A stretch of 64,000 bases of DNA. Origin: Gammaproteobacteria bacterium MOLA455 (GTDB taxonomy: Bacteria > Pseudomonadota > Gammaproteobacteria > Pseudomonadales > Porticoccaceae). The stretch is taken from NCBI GenBank assembly GCA_000511875.1, contig AZIN01000001.1:937332-1001331 (forward strand), read 5' to 3'. How positions within the stretch are numbered: position 1 is the first letter of the stretch; each line of letters starts with the position of its first letter. Positions 7,833 through 16,926 of this stretch are shown here, in pieces. The notes under the pieces were generated by a model. It made no database searches. It was not told where the DNA came from and saw only the letters and a program-made list of their open reading frames with translations. A program made the position numbers and the translations under genes.

Positions 7833-9299
7833 TTGAAAAATATCGCCGCACTATTTGTTCTGTTTGTTTTGTCCTTCAGCCAGATCGCCACTGCTGATGT
7901 GTTTTGGTTCCTGCGCCTAGAAGATGGCAACACCAATTGGCAGTACGTGGCGAACTTCTCCAGCGGGATCTTAATTGTCGCGCTATCGATTACGGCAATT
8001 CGTCTGGCCTTTACTCGCCGCGCGGCACGCCGCTACAATCGCGATCTCGAAGAAATCCGTGCTCAACTGGAAGACCGAGTTAAAGAGCGCACCGCCACCT
8101 TAGACAATGCCAACAGCCTATTACAGCAGAGCAACAAGGCACTTGAAGCCGAAGTTACTGAACACCGTGACACCACCACCAAGCTGCGTTTATCCGAATC
8201 CTATATCACCAGTATTTTGCGCTCCATGCCGCTGATGTTAATCGGTCTCAATAAGAACGGTGAAATCACCCAGTGGAATAGCCGGGCCGAAGAGATAAGC
8301 AGCCTGGTCTCAGACCAAGTCTTGGGCAAAAACTTATGGCAGACCTACCCTGCTATTGCCGTCACCCCAGAGCAGATTAAACAGGCTCAAGATGAAGACA
8401 AAACACTCACCGTAAAATACAGTCAGCGCGGCCAGTACCACTTCGATATCACCATCTACCCGCTTCACGATCAGCTCGAAACCGGTGTGGTGATTATGGT
8501 CGACGATGTCACCCAGCGCGTACAGAGCGAAAATATGCTGGTGCAGCGGGACAAGATGTCATCCATGGGTGAAATGGCATCGGTTATGGCTCAGGATATT
8601 AATATTCCTCTACAAGCCATACTCAAAGATCTGCAAACCGTGCGCCGAGATCTCACGGAAGAACATATAGACCCCATCGGTATCCACGAGCTGCTGGACG
8701 ACGCACTAATTCGCGGCCGTCAAGCGGCCTCGGTGGTGAATAATTTGGTCCGCTTTTCCGATGCAGGCGCCGGTGAAAAACAACTCGCCGATATCACTGA
8801 GATCATGGATCACAGTGTCGAGCTGGCTGCAGATGTGCTCTCGGTAACTAAAGGCCTGCGCTTTAAAGATGTGGTGATCAATCACAACTACGCAGACAAC
8901 CTCCCTCAGCTACGCTGTCATGTCCCAGAATTGCAGCAGGTATTTCTCAGTCTGTTTAGATACTCCTGCTATGCCCTCGGCAAGATCGAAGATCCAGAGC
9001 ACACTCCATCGATCAATATTGAGATTAGTGAATTTCACAACGCGGTGTGGGTGCGTATTCAACACAATGGGTTGGGCATCAGCACCGAAGAGCAGCAACT
9101 ATTGTTTGAACCCTTTTTCGCCAGCAGCCATGCCACAGACAATGAAGATCAGCACAGCGCCGGCGAGCGTCTGTCATTTGCGCAATTTATTATCGCCGAG
9201 CAACACCAGGGCAAGATCTCGGTGACCTCAGATCTGAATATAGGCGCCACCTTCCATATCCAGCTGCCCTACCCCAACCTGTCGGACGCAGAGGACTGA
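7833..9299 (+). CDS. PAS-containing histidine-kinase-like membrane protein lacking catalytic residues (probable pseudokinase)
   Basis: 488 residues from a TTG at 7833 with AGG 9 bases upstream; another TTG lies at 7824. Layout: signal peptide (~1-21), one membrane segment (~43-60), a long coiled coil (~65-120), a PAS domain (~124-232), then HisKA and HATPase-like regions. The dimerisation helix reads MGEMASVMAQDINIPLQ where MGELASGIAHEINNPL is usual: the phosphoacceptor His is Gln (codon 8592-8594). The N-box Asn is Tyr (FRYSCYAL), the D-box Asp is His (QHNGLGI), and the glycine loop is AGERLS rather than GLGLS. The F-box FEPFFA is intact. The frame is undamaged, so this is more likely a retained signalling scaffold than a decaying gene. 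No response regulator is adjacent. Confidence 0.8.
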   Translation: MKNIAALFVLFVLSFSQIATADVFWFLRLEDGNTNWQYVANFSSGILIVALSITAIRLAFTRRAARRYNRDLEEIRAQLEDRVKERTATLDNANSLLQQSNKALEAEVTEHRDTTTKLRLSESYITSILRSMPLMLIGLNKNGEITQWNSRAEEISSLVSDQVLGKNLWQTYPAIAVTPEQIKQAQDEDKTLTVKYSQRGQYHFDITIYPLHDQLETGVVIMVDDVTQRVQSENMLVQRDKMSSMGEMASVMAQDINIPLQAILKDLQTVRRDLTEEHIDPIGIHELLDDALIRGRQAASVVNNLVRFSDAGAGEKQLADITEIMDHSVELAADVLSVTKGLRFKDVVINHNYADNLPQLRCHVPELQQVFLSLFRYSCYALGKIEDPEHTPSINIEISEFHNAVWVRIQHNGLGISTEEQQLLFEPFFASSHATDNEDQHSAGERLSFAQFIIAEQHQGKISVTSDLNIGATFHIQLPYPNLSDAED

Positions 9300-9329
9300 G
9301 ATCAGAATAGGGCCAACTAAATGCCTTTA

Positions 9330-9350
9330 AGCCTTTGCTAAAGGCTGTTT
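9330..9350. terminator. weak hairpin between convergent genes
   Basis: AGCCTTT (9330-9336) pairs with AAAGGCT (9340-9346) around a 3-base loop, followed on the plus strand by GTTT. It overlaps the stop codon of the ABC permease and follows the sensor-like gene by 30 bases. The T tract is poor, so termination is only possible. Confidence 0.3.
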
Positions 9351-11833
9351 AATACCTGCAGTGGCGGCTGTGTAACAGCCTTGCGACTGTAGCCCACACC
9401 GAGCACACCGACTAGTAGGCCACCAGCCAGAGGTCCCACCAGCCACAGCCAGGGATGCCAGCTAAAGGGCAGATCAAACATAAAGCGCTGCAGCATTGCC
9501 ACCGCCGCCTCGGCACCAATCGCTGCCAGCAGGCCCGCCATCGATCCCAACAGGCTAAACTCGACCCACTGAATACCCAGAATCAAACGCCTTGAACTAC
9601 CCAGTGTGCGCAGAATGGCACTCTCTTGCAGACGCTCGGACATAGACAGACTCACCGCGGCAAACATCACCAGCACACCACAGCTCAAAATCAGCAGGGT
9701 CATTACCTCGAGACCACTGGTTACCTGAGAGACGATGCTGCGAATACGGTCGATAATTTTATCCAGCTCAATCACCTGCACCGTGGGATATTGGCGCAGC
9801 AAATCATTGACCAACAGCTTCTGCTGCGGCGGAATATAAAGGCTGGTCATATTGGTCCGAGGATAGTCCTCCAACAGCCCTTCAGGAAACAGGAAATAGA
9901 AGTTGGGGGTCATATTGTCCCAATTTAAACTGCGGGTGCTGGCCACCTCGGCCTGAAAAACAAGCCCGCCAACGCTAAAACTCAGCTGATCGCCAATCTC
10001 CAAGCCCAACTCACCGGCCAATTCCTCTTCAAGAGAAACCGGCGCAATATCTCCAGCTAGGTCCAGCTCATCCCACCACTTTCCGGACGTTACTTTATTG
10101 CCCTCTGGTAGTTCTGTGGTCCAGCTCAGATTCAGTTCGCGACGGAAAGACTCATGCTTATCTCGCTGTTCCTCGGTAATCCCTGCGCCGTTAATCTGTG
10201 TCAGGCGCCCGCGCACCATGGAGTACCAACCCGCGGTCTCAAGGTTTTGCTCAGTGACTAAATCCCGCACTCCCTCGAGCTCATAGGGCGCCACATTCAA
10301 CAAAAAATGATTCGGCGCATCATCCGCCAACTGCCAGCGCCACTCATCGATCAGCGAAGTACGCACCACGCTCATAATCATCAACAGAGCAATGGCCCCG
10401 GAAAAACCGACCATCTGGATAATACTCTGAGATTTGCGCCGCCAGAGATTACTCGAGGCCAAACGCCAGATACTGCCGAGTTTTTGACCATAGGTCTTGG
10501 CCACACGCAGCATCAGCAGACCAAGCACTACCGTGGCCAATGCCGTAAGCCCAAAGCCCGCCAAAATCGCCAACGACAGGTAAATATTATTGCTGTACCA
10601 AAACAGCAATCCAGCGACGGCCACAACGCCAAACAGTCCACGGGCTACAGAGCTCACCGGCTCAACCTGCACGTCATCGCGCAACACCGCCAGTGGCGAC
10701 TGGGCAGGGAGGTGCCAGATTGCAGGTAAGGTAAAGCCTGCCAAACACAGCAGACCAGTCGCCAGACCGGTAATCCAGGGACGAATGCCGGCCATGGGCA
10801 GTGAAATTGGCAGCCATTCACGGACTACCGCAATAAGAATCTCAGAGAAAGCAAAACCCACCAGCAGACCTATAGCCGAACCGCCAACACCGAGCCACAG
10901 GCTCTGCTGTAAATACAAACTGCGCACGCGTGTGGCGGCAATACCCCAGCTTTTCAGTAGCGCCACTTGCCGAGTCTGGCCGGCGGCGAAATGATGGCTC
11001 GCCAGTGCCAGGGCTATACCAGCCAAGACCACACCTATACTGCCAGCCAACAATAGAAAACGTCGACCCTTATCCATGGTGTCGGCAATACTGGCCTGAG
11101 CTTCATCTGGGGTTATCAAACGGTCATGGACATCGAGCTGATCTTCCACCCAGTCAGTGTAACTGGCAAAGCCGGCTGAGCCACTGGCACCCTCAGCCAT
11201 AAGAAACCTGTAGGTGACACGACTGCCGGGAATAATAATCCCAGCGGCCTCTATATCGCTGTAATTCATTAATACCCGGGCCCCAAAGGCTCCAAAGGAA
11301 CCCCCGCTATCCGGCTCTTCCACAACAATTTGTGTGGCTGTTAAACGAATTTCACCCAGTTCAATTTCATCGCCGAGCTCAATATTGAGCAGCGGTAACA
11401 ATCGGGCATCGACCCAGACTTCACCCTGCTCGGGACCGTAGTCAATCCCTTCGATTAAGCTTGAATCCGTGGTAAATGGCACAGTCGTGCGGCGCAGTGA
11501 ACCGCGCAGTGGATAGCTAGCCTCCACCGCTTTAATCGACGCCAGGTGCATATCGTCTTGGTGATAAACCATAGAGGCAAAGGTTAATACCTGGGCGCTC
11601 TCCACCTGCAGTTGCTGAGCCTTTGTAATCCACTGAGGATCAATTGGCTTACTACTTCTAACAACTAGATCAGCAGCGAGGAAACTGCTAGATTGAGCGG
11701 TCAACGCCCGCTCGATACGTTCCGCCAAAAGAGACACCGAGGTGACCACAGCAACAGCCAGTACTAGGGACCAGATAATTAGATTCAGCTGACCGCCGCG
11801 CCAAGTGCGCAGTAACATTCTCAATGCTTGCAT
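9338..11833 (-). CDS. ybbP: ABC transporter permease of the YbbP / FtsX-like (MacB_PCD) family
   Basis: 831 residues, close to E. coli YbbP (804). An N-terminal membrane helix (residues ~17-36) leads to a large periplasmic domain, followed by several helices near the middle (for example FLLLAGSIGVVLAGIALALA) and a second FtsX-type domain with terminal helices (LLILSCGVLVMFAAVSLSMS). It would form an inner-membrane complex with the adjacent ATPase. YbbAP-type transporters act mechanically on the envelope like LolCDE and MacB rather than importing solutes; the substrate is not established. Its ATG overlaps the ybbA stop by one base (TGATG). The tesA gene is divergent just beyond ybbA, the same arrangement as in E. 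coli. Confidence 0.9.
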   Translation of the reverse strand: MQALRMLLRTWRGGQLNLIIWSLVLAVAVVTSVSLLAERIERALTAQSSSFLAADLVVRSSKPIDPQWITKAQQLQVESAQVLTFASMVYHQDDMHLASIKAVEASYPLRGSLRRTTVPFTTDSSLIEGIDYGPEQGEVWVDARLLPLLNIELGDEIELGEIRLTATQIVVEEPDSGGSFGAFGARVLMNYSDIEAAGIIIPGSRVTYRFLMAEGASGSAGFASYTDWVEDQLDVHDRLITPDEAQASIADTMDKGRRFLLLAGSIGVVLAGIALALASHHFAAGQTRQVALLKSWGIAATRVRSLYLQQSLWLGVGGSAIGLLVGFAFSEILIAVVREWLPISLPMAGIRPWITGLATGLLCLAGFTLPAIWHLPAQSPLAVLRDDVQVEPVSSVARGLFGVVAVAGLLFWYSNNIYLSLAILAGFGLTALATVVLGLLMLRVAKTYGQKLGSIWRLASSNLWRRKSQSIIQMVGFSGAIALLMIMSVVRTSLIDEWRWQLADDAPNHFLLNVAPYELEGVRDLVTEQNLETAGWYSMVRGRLTQINGAGITEEQRDKHESFRRELNLSWTTELPEGNKVTSGKWWDELDLAGDIAPVSLEEELAGELGLEIGDQLSFSVGGLVFQAEVASTRSLNWDNMTPNFYFLFPEGLLEDYPRTNMTSLYIPPQQKLLVNDLLRQYPTVQVIELDKIIDRIRSIVSQVTSGLEVMTLLILSCGVLVMFAAVSLSMSERLQESAILRTLGSSRRLILGIQWVEFSLLGSMAGLLAAIGAEAAVAMLQRFMFDLPFSWHPWLWLVGPLAGGLLVGVLGVGYSRKAVTQPPLQVLNSL

Positions 11834-12534
11834 CAGGCGGCGCTGCCTGTCGTAACCTTAGCAGCGTCGATAGCGGGAGGAACTTGCCGACCCGCAGAGA
11901 TCACTAGCCGCTGACCACAGCGCTCAGCCAAGTTGTGCTCGTGGGTCACCAGTACTAGAGTAGTACCCTCTTCTTTGTTTAGATCAAACAGCAGATCATT
12001 AATCTTCTCGCCGGTGCCTGTATCCAGGTTGCCCGTAGGTTCATCGGCAAACAGAACAACCGGTCTGCAGGCAAAGGCTCGGGCCACAGCCACGCGCTGC
12101 TGCTCACCACCGGAAAGCTGACGGGGGTAATGTGTAGTTCGTTGATCCAAGCCAACTCGCTGCAGATAATAGGCAGCGGTTTTGAGTGCCTCCGTGTCCC
12201 CCTGCAACTCCAAGGGTAGTGCCACATTTTCCAACGCAGTCAAACTCGGCAACAGGTGAAATGATTGAAAGACAAAACCCACGGTCTTGGCCCGAACAGC
12301 GGCGCGGCCCTCTTCGTCCATGGCGGTGATATCCTGACCATTTAAACTAACTGACCCCGAGCTCGGCAGATCCAGACCGGCCAAAATGCCCAACAATGTC
12401 GATTTACCGGAGCCAGATGGCCCGACAATAGCCAGACTTTCCCCGGCGGCCAAGGACAGATTGATCCCGTCCAAAATGCTGAGCGTACCTTCTGTCGTCA
12501 TTACCTGCTTGCTGATATTGTTGACTTCAATCAT
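11833..12534 (-). CDS. ybbA: ABC transporter ATP-binding protein YbbA (LolD-like)
   Basis: 233-residue ATPase with all the usual motifs: Walker A GPSGSGKST, Q-loop VFQSFHLLPS, signature LSGGEQQRVAVARA, Walker B VVLFADEPTGNLD and H-loop VTHEH. The LLPSLTALENVALPLEL segment is typical of the MacB/LolD/YbbA group. It overlaps ybbP by one base, so the two are certainly co-translated. Divergent from tesA with 112 bases between starts, as in E. coli where ybbAP and tesA share a promoter region. Cytoplasmic, docking on YbbP at the inner membrane. Confidence 0.92.
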   Translation of the reverse strand: MIEVNNISKQVMTTEGTLSILDGINLSLAAGESLAIVGPSGSGKSTLLGILAGLDLPSSGSVSLNGQDITAMDEEGRAAVRAKTVGFVFQSFHLLPSLTALENVALPLELQGDTEALKTAAYYLQRVGLDQRTTHYPRQLSGGEQQRVAVARAFACRPVVLFADEPTGNLDTGTGEKINDLLFDLNKEEGTTLVLVTHEHNLAERCGQRLVISAGRQVPPAIDAAKVTTGSAA

Positions 12535-12646
12535 TTGAAATATCCATTGGCTCGAAAAGTGCCTACACTGGGCACTCCGTTAACTGATTTAGAAATTACC
12601 AGGTTAGGAATTTAACCATTTTAAAAAAAGAGTACTGAGAATTTTT

Positions 12647-13276
12647 ATGCGCCCTGCTGCTATTCAAACCATGATAACTCGACCCTTCATCAATAGCCTA
12701 TGGTGCCTGTTTATCTTACTGGGTGCCAACACTTATGGATCAACACTGCTGATCTTGGGAGATAGCTTGAGCGCAGGTTATGGAATCAATCAAGAGAGCG
12801 GTTGGGTCGCCCTATTGGAGAGTGATTTAGGAGACGACCACCGCATTATCAATGGCAGTATCAGCGGCGATACGACCGGAGGCGGCCTCAACCGACTACC
12901 GCGGCTTTTGCAAGAATTTAACCCTGACGTTGTGCTGTTAGAGTTAGGCGGCAATGATGGTCTGCGCGGCCAACCACTGGCTTTAATGAAGAGTAATTTA
13001 CAGGCAATGATTGAGCTAGTCCGGGACGCTGGCGCTGAGCCGGTGCTGTTCGGTATGCGCCTGCCACCCAACTATGGCCGCCGCTATTCCGATGCCTTTG
13101 CCGCGGTCTATCCGCAGTTATCAGAATCGGAAAAGGTACTGCTGATCCCCTTTCAGCTTGAGGAATTGAGCGTCACCGAGGGTATGATTCAGGAAGATGG
13201 GCTGCACCCCACAGCGCTGGCGCAGCCGATTATCAAAGACGTAGTTAAGGGTTATATAGCGCCCTTAATGGAATAA
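12647..13276 (+). CDS. tesA: SGNH-hydrolase acyl-CoA thioesterase / arylesterase TesA
   Basis: 209 residues, close to E. coli TesA (208). A signal peptide covers residues ~1-32, placing the enzyme in the periplasm. The mature part opens with ILGDSLSAGYG, which holds the nucleophilic Ser of block I; block III is GGNDGLRG and block V is DGLHP with the catalytic Asp and His. It hydrolyses acyl-CoA, aryl esters and lysophospholipids in the family. Its position next to divergent ybbAP is conserved. An alternative ATG at codon 9 (MITRPF) would give a shorter, more normal signal peptide. Confidence 0.92.
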   Translation: MRPAAIQTMITRPFINSLWCLFILLGANTYGSTLLILGDSLSAGYGINQESGWVALLESDLGDDHRIINGSISGDTTGGGLNRLPRLLQEFNPDVVLLELGGNDGLRGQPLALMKSNLQAMIELVRDAGAEPVLFGMRLPPNYGRRYSDAFAAVYPQLSESEKVLLIPFQLEELSVTEGMIQEDGLHPTALAQPIIKDVVKGYIAPLME

Positions 13277-13281
13277 ATCTC

Positions 13282-13749
13282 TTATGCCTGGGGCACAAAA
13301 GTGAGCGCCAGGCCGTTATTACACCAGCGCTGCCCAGTAGGCTTGGGACCATCATCAAAGACGTGGCCCTGATGACCACCGCAGCGAGCGCAATGGTATT
13401 CAGTGCGCGGCCAAACCAATTTAAAGTCCATCTTGGTCTCTAAACGGCCATCTATAGGACCAAAGAATGAGGGCCAGCCAGTGCCGCTGTCATACTTTGT
13501 TGCAGAGCTAAACAGCGCAAGATCACAACCGGCACAGTGATAGTGCCCCTCCCGATGCTCCTCATTCAGCCTACTGCTGCCAGATGGCTCTGTGCCTCCA
13601 TCGCGCAAAATATGGTACTGGGATGGTGTTAAACGCTCGCGCCACTGATCTTTGGAGAGTTCCAATTTTTCAAAAGCCCAAAGTTTTGCGGCACCGACAA
13701 GGCCGATCAGACCGAGTGATAATTGCTGTAACCATTTACGTCTATTCAT
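13282..13749 (-). CDS. msrB: peptide methionine-(R)-S-oxide reductase MsrB, exported form
   Basis: Repairs methionine-R-sulfoxide in proteins. Two zinc-binding CxxC pairs are visible (CAGC and CARC), with the GTGWPSF motif between them and the catalytic cysteine in RWCNNGLAL. Most MsrB are cytoplasmic and ~135 residues; this one of 155 has an N-terminal MNRRKWLQQLSLGLIGLVGA, a twin-arginine-type signal, so it probably works in the periplasm after Tat export. Good Shine-Dalgarno AGAGGAC. It converges on tesA with only 5 bases between stops. Confidence 0.93.
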   Translation of the reverse strand: MNRRKWLQQLSLGLIGLVGAAKLWAFEKLELSKDQWRERLTPSQYHILRDGGTEPSGSSRLNEEHREGHYHCAGCDLALFSSATKYDSGTGWPSFFGPIDGRLETKMDFKLVWPRTEYHCARCGGHQGHVFDDGPKPTGQRWCNNGLALTFVPQA

Positions 13750-13843
13750 AATTGTCCTCTACTGCTCCCTGTTAAAAAATATACTCCGCAAACTATGACA
13801 ACGGATCATTACACTAAGTGCCATCAGCCGGCTACCTAGTGAC

Positions 13844-14758
13844 TTAATTCGTCCCGTGGGGATGCTGAATCGGCTCGCCCGGCGTCGCGGTTAACAATGA
13901 CTTTAACTGTGACACCAAGCCTCCAGCTAGAATTAAACCACAGCCAATCAATTCCGGACGGGTGAGTATTTCATCTAATATCCACCAGCCACAAAACGCA
14001 GCAAACACTGCTTCAAAGCTAAGGATAATCGCAGTGTGAGAGGAAGGCGCCGTGCGCTGCCCCACAACTTGCAGGGTAAAGCCCACTGCCGATGACAGAA
14101 CACCCACATACAATAGGGCGACACCAGCATCTAAAATTCCCTGCCAGTTCCAGCCTTCAAATATGGGCACCAAGATAGCGGTAATCAGTGAGGCCACAGA
14201 AAACTGTACAAAGATTAAACGGAACGGCGAGGTGTTATTGGCAATAATCCCGGTAAAGATAATATGTAGCGCGAATAGCAAGGAACTGCCGAGTACCAAT
14301 ATGTCGCCGATAAAAATTTCATCGCTGTCGATCTGCGCCATAAAATAGAGGCCGCCAAGCGCCATTACCATACCAATCCAAGTGGGCCACTCGGTTTTAT
14401 TGCGGAAAAACAGACCAATTAAGGGCACAAAGACAATATAGACACCGGTCAAGAAGCCAGCGCGACCGGCAGTGGTGTACACCATACCCCACTGTTGCAG
14501 AAGCATACCGGCGGTTAATACCAGTCCGAGCAGCGCGGCCTGCTTGTTAACCCTGTTAAAGGCAAAAACCTGTTTCGGTTTTTCCATCCAATACCAGAGG
14601 GGCAGGATGGCGACAGCGCCGATAAAAAAGCGTCCAAAGGTGAAGCTAATCGGACCAATATGGTCCATTCCCGAACGCTGAAAGACGAAGGCGAGGCCCC
14701 AGATAAAAGCGGTTAATAGCAGTATAAGATCTGCGCGCAGATCGGTTTTAATGGTCAA
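13844..14758 (-). CDS. EamA/DMT-family transporter
   Basis: 304 residues with about ten predicted membrane helices arranged as two EamA repeats; the first begins LLLTAFIWGLAFVFQRSG and the second near GDILVLGSSLLFALHII. These are drug/metabolite-type exporters, often for amino acids or other small metabolites; the substrate cannot be told from sequence. The start is TTG at 14758 with AAGGA 6 bases upstream. It follows recJ on the same strand after the 18-base repeat array, so it could share the recJ transcript, but nothing functional links them. Confidence 0.85.
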   Translation of the reverse strand: MTIKTDLRADLILLLTAFIWGLAFVFQRSGMDHIGPISFTFGRFFIGAVAILPLWYWMEKPKQVFAFNRVNKQAALLGLVLTAGMLLQQWGMVYTTAGRAGFLTGVYIVFVPLIGLFFRNKTEWPTWIGMVMALGGLYFMAQIDSDEIFIGDILVLGSSLLFALHIIFTGIIANNTSPFRLIFVQFSVASLITAILVPIFEGWNWQGILDAGVALLYVGVLSSAVGFTLQVVGQRTAPSSHTAIILSFEAVFAAFCGWWILDEILTRPELIGCGLILAGGLVSQLKSLLTATPGEPIQHPHGTN

Positions 14759-14818
14759 GGTGAATCCTTTTTAAAGCGGTTTTATTATTCTTGCTCTAAT
14801 CGCTCTGAGTAGGCTAAA

Positions 14819-14893
14819 GGCTATTTACCAGCTAAGGGCTATTTACCAGCTGAGGGCTATTTACCAGCTATGGGCTATTTATCAGCTAAAGGC
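14819..14893. repeat. 18-base tandem repeat covering the end of recJ
   Basis: Four adjacent 18-base units starting at 14819, 14837, 14855 and 14873 (plus-strand form GGCTATTTACCAGCTAAG with 1-3 changes each), followed by a partial unit. The fourth unit contains the recJ stop codon and its last codons. Since 18 is a multiple of three, on the minus strand every unit carries a TAG in the recJ frame: the gene's last six codons have been copied downstream, giving a series of back-up stops. Confidence 0.85.
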
Positions 14894-16629
14894 TCTAGAA
14901 ACTGAATCATTAATTGCAGCGATTGCTGGCCGCGATATTCATTGATATCCAAGCGATAAACACAGCGCACAAGGCGATGATGGCTGCTCGGCCAGAGAGC
15001 AGTATCGGCATTAAACCAAATTGCGTCTATACCTGCATAAGGTTGCTTTTGACCGCTTTCGCTCACTGGTGCCAACACCAACTTTAGATGTTTCTCGCCA
15101 ACAATGCGCTGCTGGAGGACTTCAAAATCACCCTCAAAACAGGGTTCGGGGAAAAGCTGACCCCAGGGGCCATTGTCCCGAAGTAGCTCAGCAGTCTGCA
15201 TAGATAGCTGCTGCTGAATCAGTTCGCCATCGGTGGCGATTTTCGCCTGCAGATCATCGGCACTTAAAAGTTGCGCAACCTGGCGCTGGAAAGCATCTTT
15301 AAAGGCTGGCAATTTATCTTCATCAAGACTGAGCCCTGCCGCCATAGCATGGCCACCAAACTTACTAATGAGACCAGGGTTTTGCGTCGCCACTGCATCC
15401 AGCGCATCGCGAATATGCAGGCCGGGAATCGAGCGGGAGGACCCTTTGAGCTGACCGTTGTCACCGCGGGCAAAGGCAATTACCGGGCGGTGATATTTTT
15501 CTTTTATTCTGGAGGCGAGCAAACCCACCACACCCTGATGCCACTCTGGCTGAAACAAGCAGAGAGCCGATGGTACTTCGCCGTCTAATGACAGAGGGAT
15601 CTGTTCGACAATCTTTCGCGCTTCCCGCTGCATATCCTGCTCAATCACCTTGCGATCTTGATTGAGTTCATCCAGCTCGCGGGCGGTATCCATGGCCAAT
15701 TGGGGATCGCCGGTCAGCAGACATTGAATACCCAGTGAAATATCATCGAGACGGCCAGCGGCATTTAAGCGCGGACCCAGTGCAAAACCTAAGTCAGTGG
15801 CTACTAGGCGCTGGGGATTTTTCCCGGCGATAGTGAGCAGCGCTTTAATTCCCGGCCTACAGTGCCCCGCGCGAATACGCATCAAACCCTGATGCACCAG
15901 TGCGCGATTAATTTGATCCAGCGGCACTACATCGGCAACGGTTCCCAATGCCACTAGGTCGAGCCAGGTGGCCATATTGGGTTCAGGAATATTATTTTCG
16001 ACGAACCAATTGTTGGTTCGCAGTTGGCCTCTCAGAGCACTGAGCAAATAGAACGCGACGCCGACACCGGCAAGATTTTTGCTGACAAAGGTACAGCCGG
16101 GCTGATTGGGATTAACAATTGCAGCAGCATCGGGCAAGCTAGCGCCGGGTAGGTGGTGGTCGGTAACTATAACCTGCATACCGAGACTATTAGCCTTATC
16201 AACGCCCTCAATACTGGAGATGCCATTGTCCACGGTAATCAATAGTTGAGGCTCGCGCTCTGAAGCCAAGTCGACAATTTCTGGGGTCAGGCCGTAGCCA
16301 TAGTCAAAACGGTTGGGGACCAAAAAATCGACATGTTGATAGCCCATGGCAGTGAGAGCCAAGACCATCAGAGCGGAACTGGTAGCACCGTCGGCATCGA
16401 AGTCGCCGACAATTAAGACGCGCTTTTGCTCGATCAGTGCCTCCACCAAAATGGCCACGCCAGGGCTGATACCGAGCATGGTAGAGGGAGAAGGCAAACA
16501 GGTAAGTTGACGCTGCAGGGCCGCTTGTTGAGTAACACCGCGGGCTAGATAGATTCGCTTTAGCAGCGGATCGAGTTGCTCATCAAAGTTGCTGCCGAGG
16601 GCATCAAAAGTACGTGCTTCAATCAACAT
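14875..16629 (-). CDS. recJ: single-stranded-DNA-specific 5'-3' exonuclease RecJ
   Basis: 584 residues (E. coli 577). DHH-family signatures are clear: VGDFDADGATSSAL near residue 75, LITVDNGISS, VTDHHLPG, and the DHHA1 domain GGHAMAAGLSL. RecJ digests 5' ends of single-stranded DNA in RecF-pathway recombination, mismatch repair and base-excision repair. ATG start with GGGGA upstream. The 3' end lies in an 18-base tandem repeat. Downstream on the same strand is the DMT transporter; upstream is a small DUF3094-type membrane protein. Confidence 0.96.
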   Translation of the reverse strand: MLIEARTFDALGSNFDEQLDPLLKRIYLARGVTQQAALQRQLTCLPSPSTMLGISPGVAILVEALIEQKRVLIVGDFDADGATSSALMVLALTAMGYQHVDFLVPNRFDYGYGLTPEIVDLASEREPQLLITVDNGISSIEGVDKANSLGMQVIVTDHHLPGASLPDAAAIVNPNQPGCTFVSKNLAGVGVAFYLLSALRGQLRTNNWFVENNIPEPNMATWLDLVALGTVADVVPLDQINRALVHQGLMRIRAGHCRPGIKALLTIAGKNPQRLVATDLGFALGPRLNAAGRLDDISLGIQCLLTGDPQLAMDTARELDELNQDRKVIEQDMQREARKIVEQIPLSLDGEVPSALCLFQPEWHQGVVGLLASRIKEKYHRPVIAFARGDNGQLKGSSRSIPGLHIRDALDAVATQNPGLISKFGGHAMAAGLSLDEDKLPAFKDAFQRQVAQLLSADDLQAKIATDGELIQQQLSMQTAELLRDNGPWGQLFPEPCFEGDFEVLQQRIVGEKHLKLVLAPVSESGQKQPYAGIDAIWFNADTALWPSSHHRLVRCVYRLDINEYRGQQSLQLMIQFLEPLADK

Positions 16630-16706
16630 AGCATTGATTCCCCTGAAACAGCTTGTGAGGTTCGACGAAAGTCGCCAAACACAAAATGTTTAACGTTTCC
16701 TTTTAC

Positions 16707-16892
16707 TTAGAGAAAACCAGTGTTTTTACCAATCAACCAACTGATGCCACCGAGTACCGAAACCACAACCCAGAGCACTGCAAGAAGTCGCAAGGGGCGG
16801 AATGGCTGACGCTCTGTACTGTTATAACCGCTGTTAGTCACTGAGCGGACGCGCTCTAAATCTTCCGCGGATAATTTATTTTCTTCAGACAT
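16707..16892 (-). CDS. small membrane protein, DUF3094-like
   Basis: 61 residues: a polar N-terminus with SAEDLERVRSVTNSGYNSTE, a basic patch RQPFRPLRLL, then one hydrophobic helix (LAVLWVVVSVLGGISWLIG). The pattern of an N-terminal acidic helix, an FRP motif and a single helix matches the small DUF3094 proteins of Pseudomonas and relatives. No function is known. It lies between bioD and recJ on the same strand, with 34 bases to bioD. Confidence 0.6.
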   Translation of the reverse strand: MSEENKLSAEDLERVRSVTNSGYNSTERQPFRPLRLLAVLWVVVSVLGGISWLIGKNTGFL

Positions 16893-16926
16893 TTTTCTGC
16901 TCTCTATAAGCTATTTTCATTCTATT

